Positions 38,701-46,544 of a stretch of DNA of 64,000 nucleotides are shown here, in pieces; the stretch's first letter is position 1, and every line of letters starts with the position of its first letter. The translations under genes and the position numbers were made by a program. Under the pieces are notes generated by a model. That model was not told the DNA's origin and did not search any database. It was given only the letters and a program-made list of their open reading frames with translations. Origin of the DNA: Planctomycetota bacterium (lineage in GTDB: Bacteria > Planctomycetota > J058 > JAJDCQ01); assembly GCA_029260755.1 (NCBI GenBank), contig JAJDCQ010000213.1:62001-126000 (forward strand), read 5' to 3'.

Positions 38701-40429
38701 GAAGGGGCGCGCCCTGATCTCGATCCGCCTCTTCTACGTCGCCCTCATCCTCAACCTCGCCCTGGCGCTCCTCGTCCTCGTCCTCGCGGCGCGGCTGCTG
38801 ACGAACCTGGCCGTGACGACGAGCGCCGGACCGACGCCGGCCGGCGGAGGCGGCGACGCGCCGATCACCGTCGCCGGCGGAGGCACGCCCGCGGGCGGAG
38901 GCGCCCAGACGACCGCCGGCGCGGGGGGCGGGAGGCCGCCCTGGACGGTCGCCCAGACGCCGAGCCGCGACGAGCGCGCGAAGAAGCTCGTCGAAGAGGC
39001 GCGCGCCGCCGAGAGCGTCGACGAGCGCATCCGGCTCCTCGGCCGGGCGATCAGCCTGACGCCGAAGGCGGACCTCCACGTCGCCCGCGCCCACGCCCTC
39101 TCGGACAAGGCGGTCGCCCTGATGCGTGGCGACGAGGTGCCGCGCGGGCGCGCCGAGCTCCGGCGCGCCCTGAAGGATCTGAACTCGGCCGTGCGCCTCG
39201 AGCCCAAGAGCGCCGTCGGCTACTTCGAGCGGGCGCGGATGCGGGATCGGATCCCCGGGGAGCGGTCGCGCGCCACCGCAGACTACGAGCGCGTCGAGGA
39301 GCTCGGCGGCGCCGACGCCCGCGGCGACTTCGCCAGCGGTCGGGTGCGCCTGGTCCGCGGAGCCTGGGCCGAAGCGGCGAGCGCGTTCAAGCGCGCGTCC
39401 GACGCCGATCCCGACATCCGCGCGAGCGCGCTCGCCTGGAGAGCGGAGGCGCTCCGTCGGGCCGGCGACCTCGACGCGGCGCTCGCGCGCGCCGACGGCG
39501 CCCTGGCGAAGGACCCCGAGCAGGCGTTCGCGGCGATGGTCCGGGCGCGGGCGCGTCTCCACCGCGGCGAGTCCGACGGAGCGCTGTCGGACGCCGAGCG
39601 CGCGGTCGCGCTCGATCCGACCGACGACCGCGCCTGGGCCGTCCGCGCGTCGGCCCGGGCGCTTCGCGCCGACGCCGACGGAGCCCTCGCCGACTTCGAG
39701 AAGGCGCTCGACCTCAGCGGCCGCAACGTCGACGCCCGCCTCGGCCGCGCCGAGCTCCTCATCGCGCGCGAGGACGGCGCCGGGGCGCGCCGGGACCTCG
39801 ATCAGGTCATCGCTCAGGACGCGAAGAACCCGATCGCCTTCCGGCTCCGTGCGCAGGCGCACGCCCTCGCCCGTGGCTGGCGCGCGGCCCTCGCCGACCT
39901 CGACCAGGCGATCCGGCTCGACGAGGCTCGCCCCGGAGACTACCGGGCGCGCGCCTCGATCAAGGTCCAGCTCTCCGACTACGGCGGGGCCGTCGCCGAC
40001 TTCGGGAGGGCGCTCGAGGCGAGCCCGGACGACGTCGAGAGCCTCGTCGGTCGAGCTCGATGCCGGCGCCGCGCCGGAGACCCCGACGGAGCGCTCGACG
40101 ACCTCACCCGCGTGATCGAGCTCCGCCCCGACCAGGGGGACGCCCACGCCGAGCGCGGCGCGATTCGAGCCGAGGCGGGCGACGTCGACGGAGCGATCGC
40201 CGACTACGGCAAGGCGCTCGCGATGGTGACCGAGGGCAAGGCCGAGCTCTACGAGGCGCGCGGCGACCTCCACCGGAAGAAGCGCGCCTGGGCCGACGCC
40301 GGCGACGACTACGACATGGCGCTCGCGACCGCCCCGTCCGACATGCCCGTCCTCGGGCTACGCGGGAAGATCGAGGCGGTGCGGATGGAGCGCCTCCGCG
40401 AGGACGCGGCGGCGGGGACGCGCCGGTAG
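35789..40429 (+). CDS. Giant atypical kinase-like transmembrane protein with acidic region and TPR domain
   Basis: 1546 residues from a GTG at 35789. Residues 1-235 are Lys-rich and then extremely acidic, with Pro/Glu repeats. A kinase fold follows (about 245-530). It keeps VALK (K278), catalytic Asp in HGDVEPTN (D372), its Asn, and Asp in DYA (D391, for DFG). It lacks a glycine-rich loop and the HRD Arg and KPE Lys, so activity is doubtful. A second acidic region contains four similar units of the type DSLLPxxxxLPDP (about 663-728). A basic stretch, one membrane helix (about 976-1005) and about 12 TPR-type repeats (1050-1530) complete it. A structural or scaffold role at the envelope is likely. 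The low-complexity acidic stretches are strikingly long. Confidence 0.75.
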   Translation: MSKPSSDEALTEPTDADASGNSDSPGESVAGPGKSKRKKSVRLPSVGERKRKTKKRRRRRPEPEPEPEVAPEPEPEVAPEPDVEPTPAAEPSAPEPEPEPEPDAPVEASVADALPEATPLPDAEPLPEVASVEEVADEAEATEVEQSADAEAPENEPEPDADAEAQPDAGAEPESESESESATDAETATEPDAEAEPDPAPKPEADVDAEPSADEAPEPTDGLDRARVLEALAADDEPASLSGLRLGRFIVDDEIARNEDSLILRAKATDEDRVVALKLMTGGSRPPDDADVAYFDRRGEDLPGFDHHNMVGIVETGVRAGLFYHAMEVIDGVPFDSVGGGGRLGLSSGVVLVRDVARALAQAHRKGIVHGDVEPTNILVDIHEWRPVLVDYALVRPAPPEESDDGADDDVEASSVDGCSVRLTGYGAPELVRGAELTAATDVYGLGGVLYFLVTGRPPFDEKNPFELVAAIAVSEIPFADDVWGKVPRRLLDLVRRCLDREPDQRPADAGEVASALEDVFLHADDEPASDEGGDDGGDEDVDDDESEARGVGGDGLKVTDPERPAVDPASLEVEDRGDGLAVVTAAAAAMTRVDGDVDGEPEAEAESEAESEADAEPEADAEPESEATETVAPDDASGDDVRDDASDSDRARADASSARLAVVDSLLPDGEELPDPTPAVDSLLPEGDLPDPPDPVDALLPDDAEDLPDPRDAADELLPDAVPLPDLREESEEAADALENSLETEDLPPLPAVEAGEDAEPARPIEPDVPLPPELLASAEAVGAAVAGAAVAGAAVSGATIASDIPIPAHLQALLGKRGAPPADEPSGPSKPKDDIPLSAVHQVMAGSWEKPAAAGRAEDVGRLAVDAGQSVLHLAPPGGIHRRDRDHGRDGMDRAAREAEDKHSAAAFAANLAWADRDGRGRGEKRRRHKQKPRLGPTDTRREQSVVIPKRDLGAPRATRAPARGSTPAKGRALISIRLFYVALILNLALALLVLVLAARLLTNLAVTTSAGPTPAGGGGDAPITVAGGGTPAGGGAQTTAGAGGGRPPWTVAQTPSRDERAKKLVEEARAAESVDERIRLLGRAISLTPKADLHVARAHALSDKAVALMRGDEVPRGRAELRRALKDLNSAVRLEPKSAVGYFERARMRDRIPGERSRATADYERVEELGGADARGDFASGRVRLVRGAWAEAASAFKRASDADPDIRASALAWRAEALRRAGDLDAALARADGALAKDPEQAFAAMVRARARLHRGESDGALSDAERAVALDPTDDRAWAVRASARALRADADGALADFEKALDLSGRNVDARLGRAELLIAREDGAGARRDLDQVIAQDAKNPIAFRLRAQAHALARGWRAALADLDQAIRLDEARPGDYRARASIKVQLSDYGGAVADFGRALEASPDDVESLVGRARCRRRAGDPDGALDDLTRVIELRPDQGDAHAERGAIRAEAGDVDGAIADYGKALAMVTEGKAELYEARGDLHRKKRAWADAGDDYDMALATAPSDMPVLGLRGKIEAVRMERLREDAAAGTRR

Positions 40430-40464
40430 CCGTCGTGATGATGATGGCTTCGCCGATCGATTCC

Positions 40465-40646
40465 TCACGCAGAGACCGCAGAGGTTGAAACGGAGACGCA
40501 GAGAGCGCCGAGGGGCTCCGTCAGCGCGAAGGCCTGCGCCATCGACCGGCGTTCTCGACCCGTCGGTTCCGTCGTCGAACGCAGGGATGCGGCGCCAAGC
40601 TCTGCGTGCTCTGCGTTTCCTTTCGAACCTCTGCGTCTCTGCGTGA
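40465..40646. repeat. Long imperfect palindrome of CACGCAGAGACGCAGAGG type
   Basis: The left arm (about 40465-40510) and right arm (40597-40646) are imperfect reverse complements built from CGCAGAG and TCTGCG units. An 86-nt central part joins them. A GATGATnGGCTTCGCCGATCGA lead-in to the left is shared with the start of the repeat region at 1650-1672, where a 16-nt piece of the same arm occurs. It lies between two genes with no coding potential. Confidence 0.75.
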
Positions 40647-40661
40647 AAAAGAAGTGTGAAC

Positions 40662-41612
40662 CTACTTCAAGGTCAGATCCAGGTCGGCCATCCCCTCCGC
40701 CTCGACCGTGATCTTCTGCCCCGAGACGCGCCCGAGCGACTCGTGCCAGACGGCGATCCGGTAGCTCCCCGGCGGGACGTCGGCGAGCGAGAAGCTTCCG
40801 TCGGCGGCCGTCTCGACCGTGTAGGGGTGCTCGGCGACGAAGATCCACGAGTCCATCCACGGGTGGACGGCGCAGGCCAGCTTGACCGGTCCGGCGTGGT
40901 GGAACTTGTCGACGTCCGCGGACGCGTTGGCCTCGACCGACACGTTGAACTGGATCTTCAGGGACTCGGCCTTGACGTTGTGGAGCGTCGCGTCCGAGTT
41001 GAGGAAGCGGACGACGCGGCCCTTGGGTACGACCAGGACGTGGTCGGTGAAGACGCAGTCCTTCTGGTCGGACTCGATCGGCGCGTCGCTCGCCGGAAAG
41101 CTCCGGCCGCCCGAGACCCGCTTGAGGTAGACGACGGCGTTCGCGACGCCCCCGTCGGCCGTGACGATCGCGGACTCGTCGGGGACGGTCTCGTGGGCGC
41201 ACGCCGCCTTGTCCTTGGTGACGTTCTTCGTCCCGGGCTTCGGACGCGTCCCCGCGAAGAGCACCCGTCCGGAGATCGTCGTCCCGCCGGTGACCGCTCC
41301 GGTGCTCGGCTCGGGCTCGGTCGTCGGCTCGGGCTCGGTCGTCGGCTCGGGCTCGGTCGTCGGCTCGGGCTCGGTCGTCGGCTCGGGCTCGGTCGTCGGC
41401 TCGGGCTCGGGCTCGGGCTCGGTGGTGGGCTCGGGCTCGGTGGTGGGCTCGGGCTCGGGATCGGTGGTCGGCTCGGGCTCCGTCGTCGGCTCGGGCTCCG
41501 TCGTCGGCGCCGGGTCCGTCGTCGGGGTGGGCTCGGGATCGGGCGCGGGGCATCCGGCCAGAAGCCCGGCGCCCAGGCCCAGGATCAACGCTGCCAGCGG
41601 TGCAGCTCGCAT
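40662..41612 (-). CDS. Cupredoxin-domain lipoprotein with Glu-Pro-Thr repeat linker
   Basis: 316 residues. The start is the ATG at 41612, with AAAGGGAGA about 8 nt upstream. A lipoprotein signal ends in LLAGC (C21). A tandem EPTTEP-type linker (about residues 24-105) follows and should extend the domain away from the membrane. The remaining part is a cupredoxin-like fold with type 1 copper ligand candidates H211 (LHN), C247, H250 and M253 (CAVHPWM), then a carboxypeptidase-regulatory-like beta domain ending VWHESLG. Small extracytoplasmic cupredoxins carry electrons or bind copper. The same domain occurs in the adjacent putative anti-sigma protein. Confidence 0.8.
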   Translation of the reverse strand: MRAAPLAALILGLGAGLLAGCPAPDPEPTPTTDPAPTTEPEPTTEPEPTTDPEPEPTTEPEPTTEPEPEPEPTTEPEPTTEPEPTTEPEPTTEPEPTTEPEPSTGAVTGGTTISGRVLFAGTRPKPGTKNVTKDKAACAHETVPDESAIVTADGGVANAVVYLKRVSGGRSFPASDAPIESDQKDCVFTDHVLVVPKGRVVRFLNSDATLHNVKAESLKIQFNVSVEANASADVDKFHHAGPVKLACAVHPWMDSWIFVAEHPYTVETAADGSFSLADVPPGSYRIAVWHESLGRVSGQKITVEAEGMADLDLTLK

Positions 41613-41647
41613 CACAAGTCTCCCTTTCCTCTTCGTGCTCCGGTGGG

Positions 41648-42601
41648 TCACTCGGGTCCGAGCGAGACCTCGACGTTCGCCTCGCCGCTCGCGGCGACCT
41701 CGACCGGCAACTTCCGTCGTCCGAGCCGTTCGTGCCAGACGACGAGATCGTAGCGTCCCTTCGGGACGCCGGCGAGGGCGAAGCGACCGTCCTGGTCGGT
41801 CACCGTGACGTACGGGTGATCGCTCGCCACGACCCACCCGCTCATGAACCGGTGGATTCCGCAGCCGAGCTCGACGACCTCCTCGTGGCGCTGGAGCTCG
41901 ATCCGGTGCTCGCCGCCCGCGGGGATGAGCCCGTTCCACGACGAGGTCATCCCGGTGCTCTTCAGGTTGTGGAGGATGCCGTCCGCGTTGTGGAACCGCA
42001 GCGTCGTGCCGGTCGGCACGACGCGCACGTGCGGCCGGAACGCGCAGCGCTGGAGCTCCACCGTGCGCGCGCGCCGGTCCTCGGCGGTCCAGGCTCGCCC
42101 GCCGGCGACGCGCTTGAGGAGAACGACCGCGTTTCGGAGCCCGCGCGTGGCCGGGTCGACGAGGAGGCTCTCGTCCACCACGTCGCCGTCGACGCAGCAG
42201 TGCTCGCGGTCGACGGTCACCGCGATGTGGCGGACGCCGGGCGGCGGCCCATCGTAGAGGACGGCGCCGAGGATCGCGCCCGGCGCCTCGGGGGCCGCAG
42301 GCCCCGTCGCGGTCCCCGCGGCCGGCGGCGGCTCGAGGGCGCCGGGCGCTCCGCGATCGGCGACGAAGGCCACCGCGATCGCCGCCGGGACTCCGAGCGC
42401 CACGAGCGCGCCGACGACGAACGGCCCGATCCGGCTCCGGGTCGGCCGCGGGCGCGCGGCCGCGGCGGCGAGCGTCTGCGCCTCGAGGTCGGGGGGCGGC
42501 GTCACGCCTTCGAACCGCCCCAGGAGATCGAGGACCGCCTCGTCGGCCGCGTCGAGCGGGGCGGTCCCGTCGTCGTTGGTAGGGGGGAGGTGCTCGCTCA
42601 T
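41648..42601 (-). CDS. Putative anti-sigma factor with extracytoplasmic cupredoxin-like sensor domain
   Basis: 317 residues, starting at an ATG that overlaps the sigma-factor stop (ATGA). Residues 1-57 are cytoplasmic and acidic ([11 protein letters not shown]), a size that suits an anti-sigma segment, although no zinc-binding anti-sigma motif is visible. One membrane helix (about 58-80) leads to an outside domain that parallels the lipoprotein encoded next, including H211 (LHN), C247, H250 and M253 (CGIHRFM). Three cysteine positions are also shared. The context (sigma gene directly before, homologous secreted domain directly after) supports a role in sensing copper or redox state outside and holding the sigma factor. 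This is inference from context. Confidence 0.65.
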   Translation of the reverse strand: MSEHLPPTNDDGTAPLDAADEAVLDLLGRFEGVTPPPDLEAQTLAAAAARPRPTRSRIGPFVVGALVALGVPAAIAVAFVADRGAPGALEPPPAAGTATGPAAPEAPGAILGAVLYDGPPPGVRHIAVTVDREHCCVDGDVVDESLLVDPATRGLRNAVVLLKRVAGGRAWTAEDRRARTVELQRCAFRPHVRVVPTGTTLRFHNADGILHNLKSTGMTSSWNGLIPAGGEHRIELQRHEEVVELGCGIHRFMSGWVVASDHPYVTVTDQDGRFALAGVPKGRYDLVVWHERLGRRKLPVEVAASGEANVEVSLGPE

Positions 42602-43215
42602 CGGTCTCGCTCGAGCAGCGGCCGGAGCCGCGCGAGGGCGTAACGGAAGCGACTGTGGACGGTGCCGATCGGAACGTCGGTCCGCTCGGCGATCTCGGGG
42701 AACGAGAGCCCCTCCCACATCCGGAGGAGGACGACCTCGCGCTGCTCGATCGGGAGCTCGAAGAGCGCGGCGTTGACCCGCTCGACGTCGACCTCGCTCT
42801 CGCCCGCGCGGGCGCGGACGACCTGGGGCGCGCGCCGCTCGAGGACCCGGCGGGCCTGACGGTCGGTCGCGACGCGACGGTGGGCGTCGATCGCGAGGTT
42901 GCGGGCGACCCGGTGGAGCCAGGGCTCGAGGGCGCGTCCGTCGTCGATGCTGTTGCCGGCGGCGCGTCCCCGCTCGCCGGTGCGGGCGAGGGCGCGCACG
43001 AACGTCTCCTGCACGACATCCTCCGCGGCCGCGGCGCTCGCCGTGATCGCGAGGGCCAGCCGATAGATCCGGGGTGCGGCCCGCCGGTAGAGCTGCGCCA
43101 GGGGGCCGGCGTTCGCCGCGCCGGGCGTCGAGTCATCCGGCGCGCAGCGAACGGAGCGCCCGGTGGGCGGTCGTGCGGCGCGCGGCGCGAACTCGGCTTC
43201 GGTCAGGTACACCAC
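42598..43215 (-). CDS. ECF-type RNA polymerase sigma factor
   Basis: 205 residues from a GTG at 43215 (a second GTG directly follows); GGGGAGGG lies 4-7 nt upstream. Region 2 (about 38-105: [15 protein letters not shown], then [16 protein letters not shown]) and region 4 (about 148-200: [45 protein letters not shown]) are both intact. Region 3 is absent, as expected for ECF sigma factors. GGAACC at 43248-43253 on the same strand, 32 nt before the start, resembles an ECF -35 element and would allow autoregulation; no clear -10 partner was found. The gene heads the cupredoxin operon. Confidence 0.9.
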   Translation of the reverse strand: MVYLTEAEFAPRAARPPTGRSVRCAPDDSTPGAANAGPLAQLYRRAAPRIYRLALAITASAAAAEDVVQETFVRALARTGERGRAAGNSIDDGRALEPWLHRVARNLAIDAHRRVATDRQARRVLERRAPQVVRARAGESEVDVERVNAALFELPIEQREVVLLRMWEGLSFPEIAERTDVPIGTVHSRFRYALARLRPLLERDR

Positions 43216-43373
43216 CTGCCCTCCCCGTTCATCACGTTCGACGCGCCGGTTCCCATCTGATCCGTCCGGAAATGCGCGCGCCCCCTCCGATGCCTATGCG
43301 TCGGCGCGCGCCCGGACGGTACCCGATTTCGGCGGGTTCAGCGGCGAGAGCGTGCGATCGCCGTCGCGATGAA

Positions 43374-43518
43374 CGATCCACAGACTTCACAGATTACACA
43401 GATTGCCGCGGGCGGGTCCGAGTCGTTGCCGATGCCGAAAACGGGCCTGCGCCCTTCGGCGAGGGATGACCTCCTTCGGCAGCTCGTAATCTGTGTAATC
43501 TGTGAAATCTGTGGATCG
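43374..43518. repeat. ACAGATTACACAGATT palindrome, copy 2 (31-bp arms, one mismatch)
   Basis: The arms 43374-43404 and 43488-43518 are reverse complements apart from one position and share their sequence with the repeat at 1887-2028. The loop (83 nt) is also closely similar to that copy, in opposite orientation. Downstream a single arm of the CGCGGATTG module (43598-43630) continues the homology before the next gene's end at 43640. The space 43216-43639 is otherwise empty. Confidence 0.85.
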
Positions 43519-43639
43519 TCGGCCGTTCGGAGCGGGGACCCTCGTGTTCCTGGAACGGAGCGCGGGCGCCGGCAATGGAAATCCGTGTGGGCAGCTCGCA
43601 ATCCAGTCAATCCGCGCCATCCGCGGTTCCCACCGGGCC

Positions 43640-44791
43640 TCAGCGCGGGACGGGGATCGGCGCACCGGGCAGCGGCACGCAGAGGTTACACCAGCTCGGC
43701 GCGGGAAACGGGTGGTAGCGCGCATCGCCGAGGATCAGGCATCCGTCGGGCGTCCGTCCGACGAACGGGTGGCGTGCGAAGAGACGCCAGGCGCGATGCT
43801 CGTCGGTCTCGCGGACGTTCGCGAGGGCCGGATCGTCGAGCCGTCGATCGAGGACGCGGACCGACCCCGTCGTCCCCCTCGCCAGGTCGACGAGCGACCA
43901 GCGAATCCGGGTCGGGCTCTCGACCAGGACATCGAAGCGCCACGGGGTGGCCGGCTGCGGGTGGACGCTCACCGCCGACACCGCCTCGTCGGGCGCGAGC
44001 GCGGGCCGGACGGCTCCAAGCCCATGCTCGGCGGCGACCCGGCTCGCCGTCGCGAGGCCGGCGACGTGGAGGACGGCGATCGCCAGGGCGACGCCCGCGG
44101 CGGCCCGCGGACGCGCGGTGCCGACGCCGGCGGCCCGGAGCGCGGCGACGAGGCCGACCGCCGCGATCCAGGTAAGCCCGACCCCGAGCGGAGCGCGCCC
44201 GCTCCCGAGGATCGGCACCGCCGCGACCGCGGCGATGGCCGCCCACCTCACGCCGTGCCGCATCCCGCGCGGCCCGGTCAGGCAGACGGCCGAGCCGAGG
44301 ACGAGCCAGATCCAGGGGTCGACGATGAAGACGGCGTCGCCGAAGTAGCGGAGATCGGAGACCGGGAGCCACGGCCGCACCCCGTAGGTGTTCAGAAGGT
44401 CGAGGAGCGGATGGCTCGCGAGCCCGATCGTCGCCGCGGTCAGGAGCGGGAGGAAGCGGACCGGCCGGCGTGGCGGGCTGACGGCGCCCTCGTCGCTCTC
44501 GCCGTCGCCACCGCGGGGCGAGGCCGCCTCGTCTCGCCGCCGCTGCAGCCATCGGCCGAGCGACCACATCGCGGCGGCGAGGAGCGGGATCTGGACGAGG
44601 ATCCCGATCGCCGCGTGGGTGATCCCGCGGTGATGCTCGAGGTACGCCGTCTGTCCGAACGGGCTGACGATGATGTCGGCGTCGGGCAGGTTCGCGGCGA
44701 TGACGAGGGTCGGCATCGCGAGCGCCCCGAGCCGTTCGACGCCGGCGCGCCCGATCGTCAGGCCGAGGAGGGTGTGGGTGACGTTGTCCAA
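43640..44791 (-). CDS. YdjM-like (DUF457) metal-dependent membrane hydrolase
   Basis: 383 residues starting MDNVTHTLLGLTIGRAG. The family motifs HTLLG, NLPDAD (near 37) and HHRGITHA (near 55) supply conserved His/Asp residues. About seven hydrophobic helices follow. DUF457 proteins are annotated as inner membrane putative metal-dependent hydrolases; E. coli YdjM is under SOS control, but no specific reaction is known. The C-terminal ~120 residues appear extracytoplasmic and are specific to this type of longer member. It ends 121 bp from the palindromic repeat and 8 bp separate it from the acyl-CoA dehydrogenase gene upstream on the same strand. Confidence 0.7.
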   Translation of the reverse strand: MDNVTHTLLGLTIGRAGVERLGALAMPTLVIAANLPDADIIVSPFGQTAYLEHHRGITHAAIGILVQIPLLAAAMWSLGRWLQRRRDEAASPRGGDGESDEGAVSPPRRPVRFLPLLTAATIGLASHPLLDLLNTYGVRPWLPVSDLRYFGDAVFIVDPWIWLVLGSAVCLTGPRGMRHGVRWAAIAAVAAVPILGSGRAPLGVGLTWIAAVGLVAALRAAGVGTARPRAAAGVALAIAVLHVAGLATASRVAAEHGLGAVRPALAPDEAVSAVSVHPQPATPWRFDVLVESPTRIRWSLVDLARGTTGSVRVLDRRLDDPALANVRETDEHRAWRLFARHPFVGRTPDGCLILGDARYHPFPAPSWCNLCVPLPGAPIPVPR

Positions 44792-44799
44792 GCCCGGGC

Positions 44800-46518
44800 C
44801 TACGAGGCGGCGACGGCGAGCGTCGTTCCTCGCACGACCGCCTCGATCTCGGCGCCGTCGAGGACGTCGAGCGCCGGAATGCCCGAGGGCGGGAGCGGCT
44901 GGATGTGGCGCGCGACGTGGCGCCGAGCGATCAGCGCGGCGCGGCGGTCGCCGCCCTCGAGGTCGCGGGCCGCGTCCTCGAGGAGCAGGAGCGCCTGGGC
45001 CGCGCGGCCGGCCCGGATCGCGAGGTCGCGGGCGACGCGCTCGTCGACGCCGAAGGTGCCGCCGGCATCCCCGCCGGCGGCGATCGCCGCGTCGGCCGCC
45101 TCACGGACGGCCCGGATCGACGCGAGGGTCGTCGCGGCCGCGTCGGTCAGCTCATCGGGAGGGCAGGCGAGCGCGCGCTCGGCCCGGGCGAGGAGCGCGT
45201 CGTGGGCGCGGCTCTTCCCGAACGCGCGGGCGAGGAGGTCGATGCCGAGGATGTTGGTGGTGCCCTCCCAGATCGGGAGGACCTGCGCGTCGCGGAGGAG
45301 GCGGGCCGTCACGAACTCCTCGACGTAGCCGTTGCCGCCGAGGCACTCGATCGCCTCACTCGTGGCGGCGACCGCCTGCTTGGCGGTGAGGAGCTTGGCG
45401 ACGGGCGTCAGCGCGCGCAGGAGCGTCGCCTCCTCGTCGCTCGCGGTCCCCGCGTCGACCGCGTCGATGAGGCGGGCCGCCTCGAACGTGAGCGCCGCGG
45501 AGCTCTCCGCCTCGACGGCGAGGTCGGCGAGCACCTCGCGATGGAGCGGGTGATCGCGAAGGAGCCGTCCGAACGCCCGCCGCTCGTCGGCCCACGCGAC
45601 GGCCTCGACGAGGCCGCGCCGGATGCAGGCGCAGCTCGCCACCGCGTTGTAGAGGCGGCTCAGGTTGATCATCTCCGCCATCGCCTTGAACCCGGCCGGC
45701 GGCGCGGCGAGCAGGGTCGCCTCGGCGTCCTCGAGATGGCTCTCCGCCGTCGGCATCGACCGCGTGCCGAGCTTGTCCTTGAGCCGCCGGAAGCGGATGC
45801 CGTTCCGGCTCCCGTCCTCGCGGTGGAGCCGCACGATGAAGAGCGACAGGCCGGCCGTCCCCGGTGGGGCGCCCTCGGGGCGCGCGAGGACGAGCATCAC
45901 CTCGGCGCCCGCGTTCGAGGTGAACCACTTGTCGCCGGTGAGCAGCCACCGGTCGCCGTCGCGGCGGGCGACCGTCTCGTTGGCGCCGACGTCGCTCCCG
46001 CCCTGCTTCTCGGTGAGCCACATGGCGCCTTCCCAGCGCTCCCCGGCGTCGCGGCTGGCGAGGCGCGGGACGAAGCGCTCGGCGACCGGCGCCGGCGCGA
46101 ACCGCTCGATCACCCGGGCCGCCCCGTTCGTCATGCAGATCGGGCAGAAGAGCCCGTTCTCCGCCTGACCGAAGAGGTAGCCCAGCGCGAGGACGAGGCT
46201 CTGCGGGGCCCGGCCGCCGCCGGGGCGGGCGTCGTCCTCGTAGGCGAGCCCGACGATGCCGTTGCCGTAGGAGAGGTCGCGGAGGCGCTCGTAGCTCGGG
46301 TGGAAGCGGACCTCGTCGATCCGCTCGCCCTGGCGGTCGTAGCGCTCGATCCAGGGCGTGAAGCGGTTCGCGTCGAAGGCGAGGGCGTCCGCCTCGCCGC
46401 CGGCGACCTCGCCCATCGCGGAGAGGTGCGCCTCGCCCCAGGCGATGTCGTCGCCGAGCACCCTCGCGATCCGGCGTCGGAACGAGGGGTCGGCGAGGTA
46501 GAGGTTGGTCGTCTCCAT
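44800..46518 (-). CDS. AidB-like acyl-CoA dehydrogenase
   Basis: 572 residues from the ATG at 46518; the open frame continues further upstream inside the DUF1570 gene and is rejected. The protein has the usual acyl-CoA dehydrogenase order: an N-terminal helical part, MWLTEKQGGSDVG (flavin and substrate contact) near 190, GDKWFTSNAG near 215, and a C-terminal helical domain with ECLGGNGYVEEF and LPIWEGTTN near 400-430. These last two motifs are typical of the AidB branch, linked to alkylation stress in E. coli, though several members are ordinary acyl-CoA or isovaleryl-CoA dehydrogenases. FAD-binding residues look intact. The substrate is not predictable. Confidence 0.8.
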   Translation of the reverse strand: METTNLYLADPSFRRRIARVLGDDIAWGEAHLSAMGEVAGGEADALAFDANRFTPWIERYDRQGERIDEVRFHPSYERLRDLSYGNGIVGLAYEDDARPGGGRAPQSLVLALGYLFGQAENGLFCPICMTNGAARVIERFAPAPVAERFVPRLASRDAGERWEGAMWLTEKQGGSDVGANETVARRDGDRWLLTGDKWFTSNAGAEVMLVLARPEGAPPGTAGLSLFIVRLHREDGSRNGIRFRRLKDKLGTRSMPTAESHLEDAEATLLAAPPAGFKAMAEMINLSRLYNAVASCACIRRGLVEAVAWADERRAFGRLLRDHPLHREVLADLAVEAESSAALTFEAARLIDAVDAGTASDEEATLLRALTPVAKLLTAKQAVAATSEAIECLGGNGYVEEFVTARLLRDAQVLPIWEGTTNILGIDLLARAFGKSRAHDALLARAERALACPPDELTDAAATTLASIRAVREAADAAIAAGGDAGGTFGVDERVARDLAIRAGRAAQALLLLEDAARDLEGGDRRAALIARRHVARHIQPLPPSGIPALDVLDGAEIEAVVRGTTLAVAAS

Positions 46519-46544
46519 CGGCGGTGCCCCGTTCGTCGGTCGTC

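Noticed and set aside
35759-40273. A 1504-residue minus-strand frame with many LGLGLG-type repeats
   Set aside because: It is the antisense shadow of the acidic Glu/Pro repeats of the giant kinase, not a separate repeat protein.
41300-41530. Tandem short repeats that could suggest a CRISPR array
   Set aside because: No spacers: units are contiguous, in frame and encode Glu-Pro-Thr inside the lipoprotein gene.
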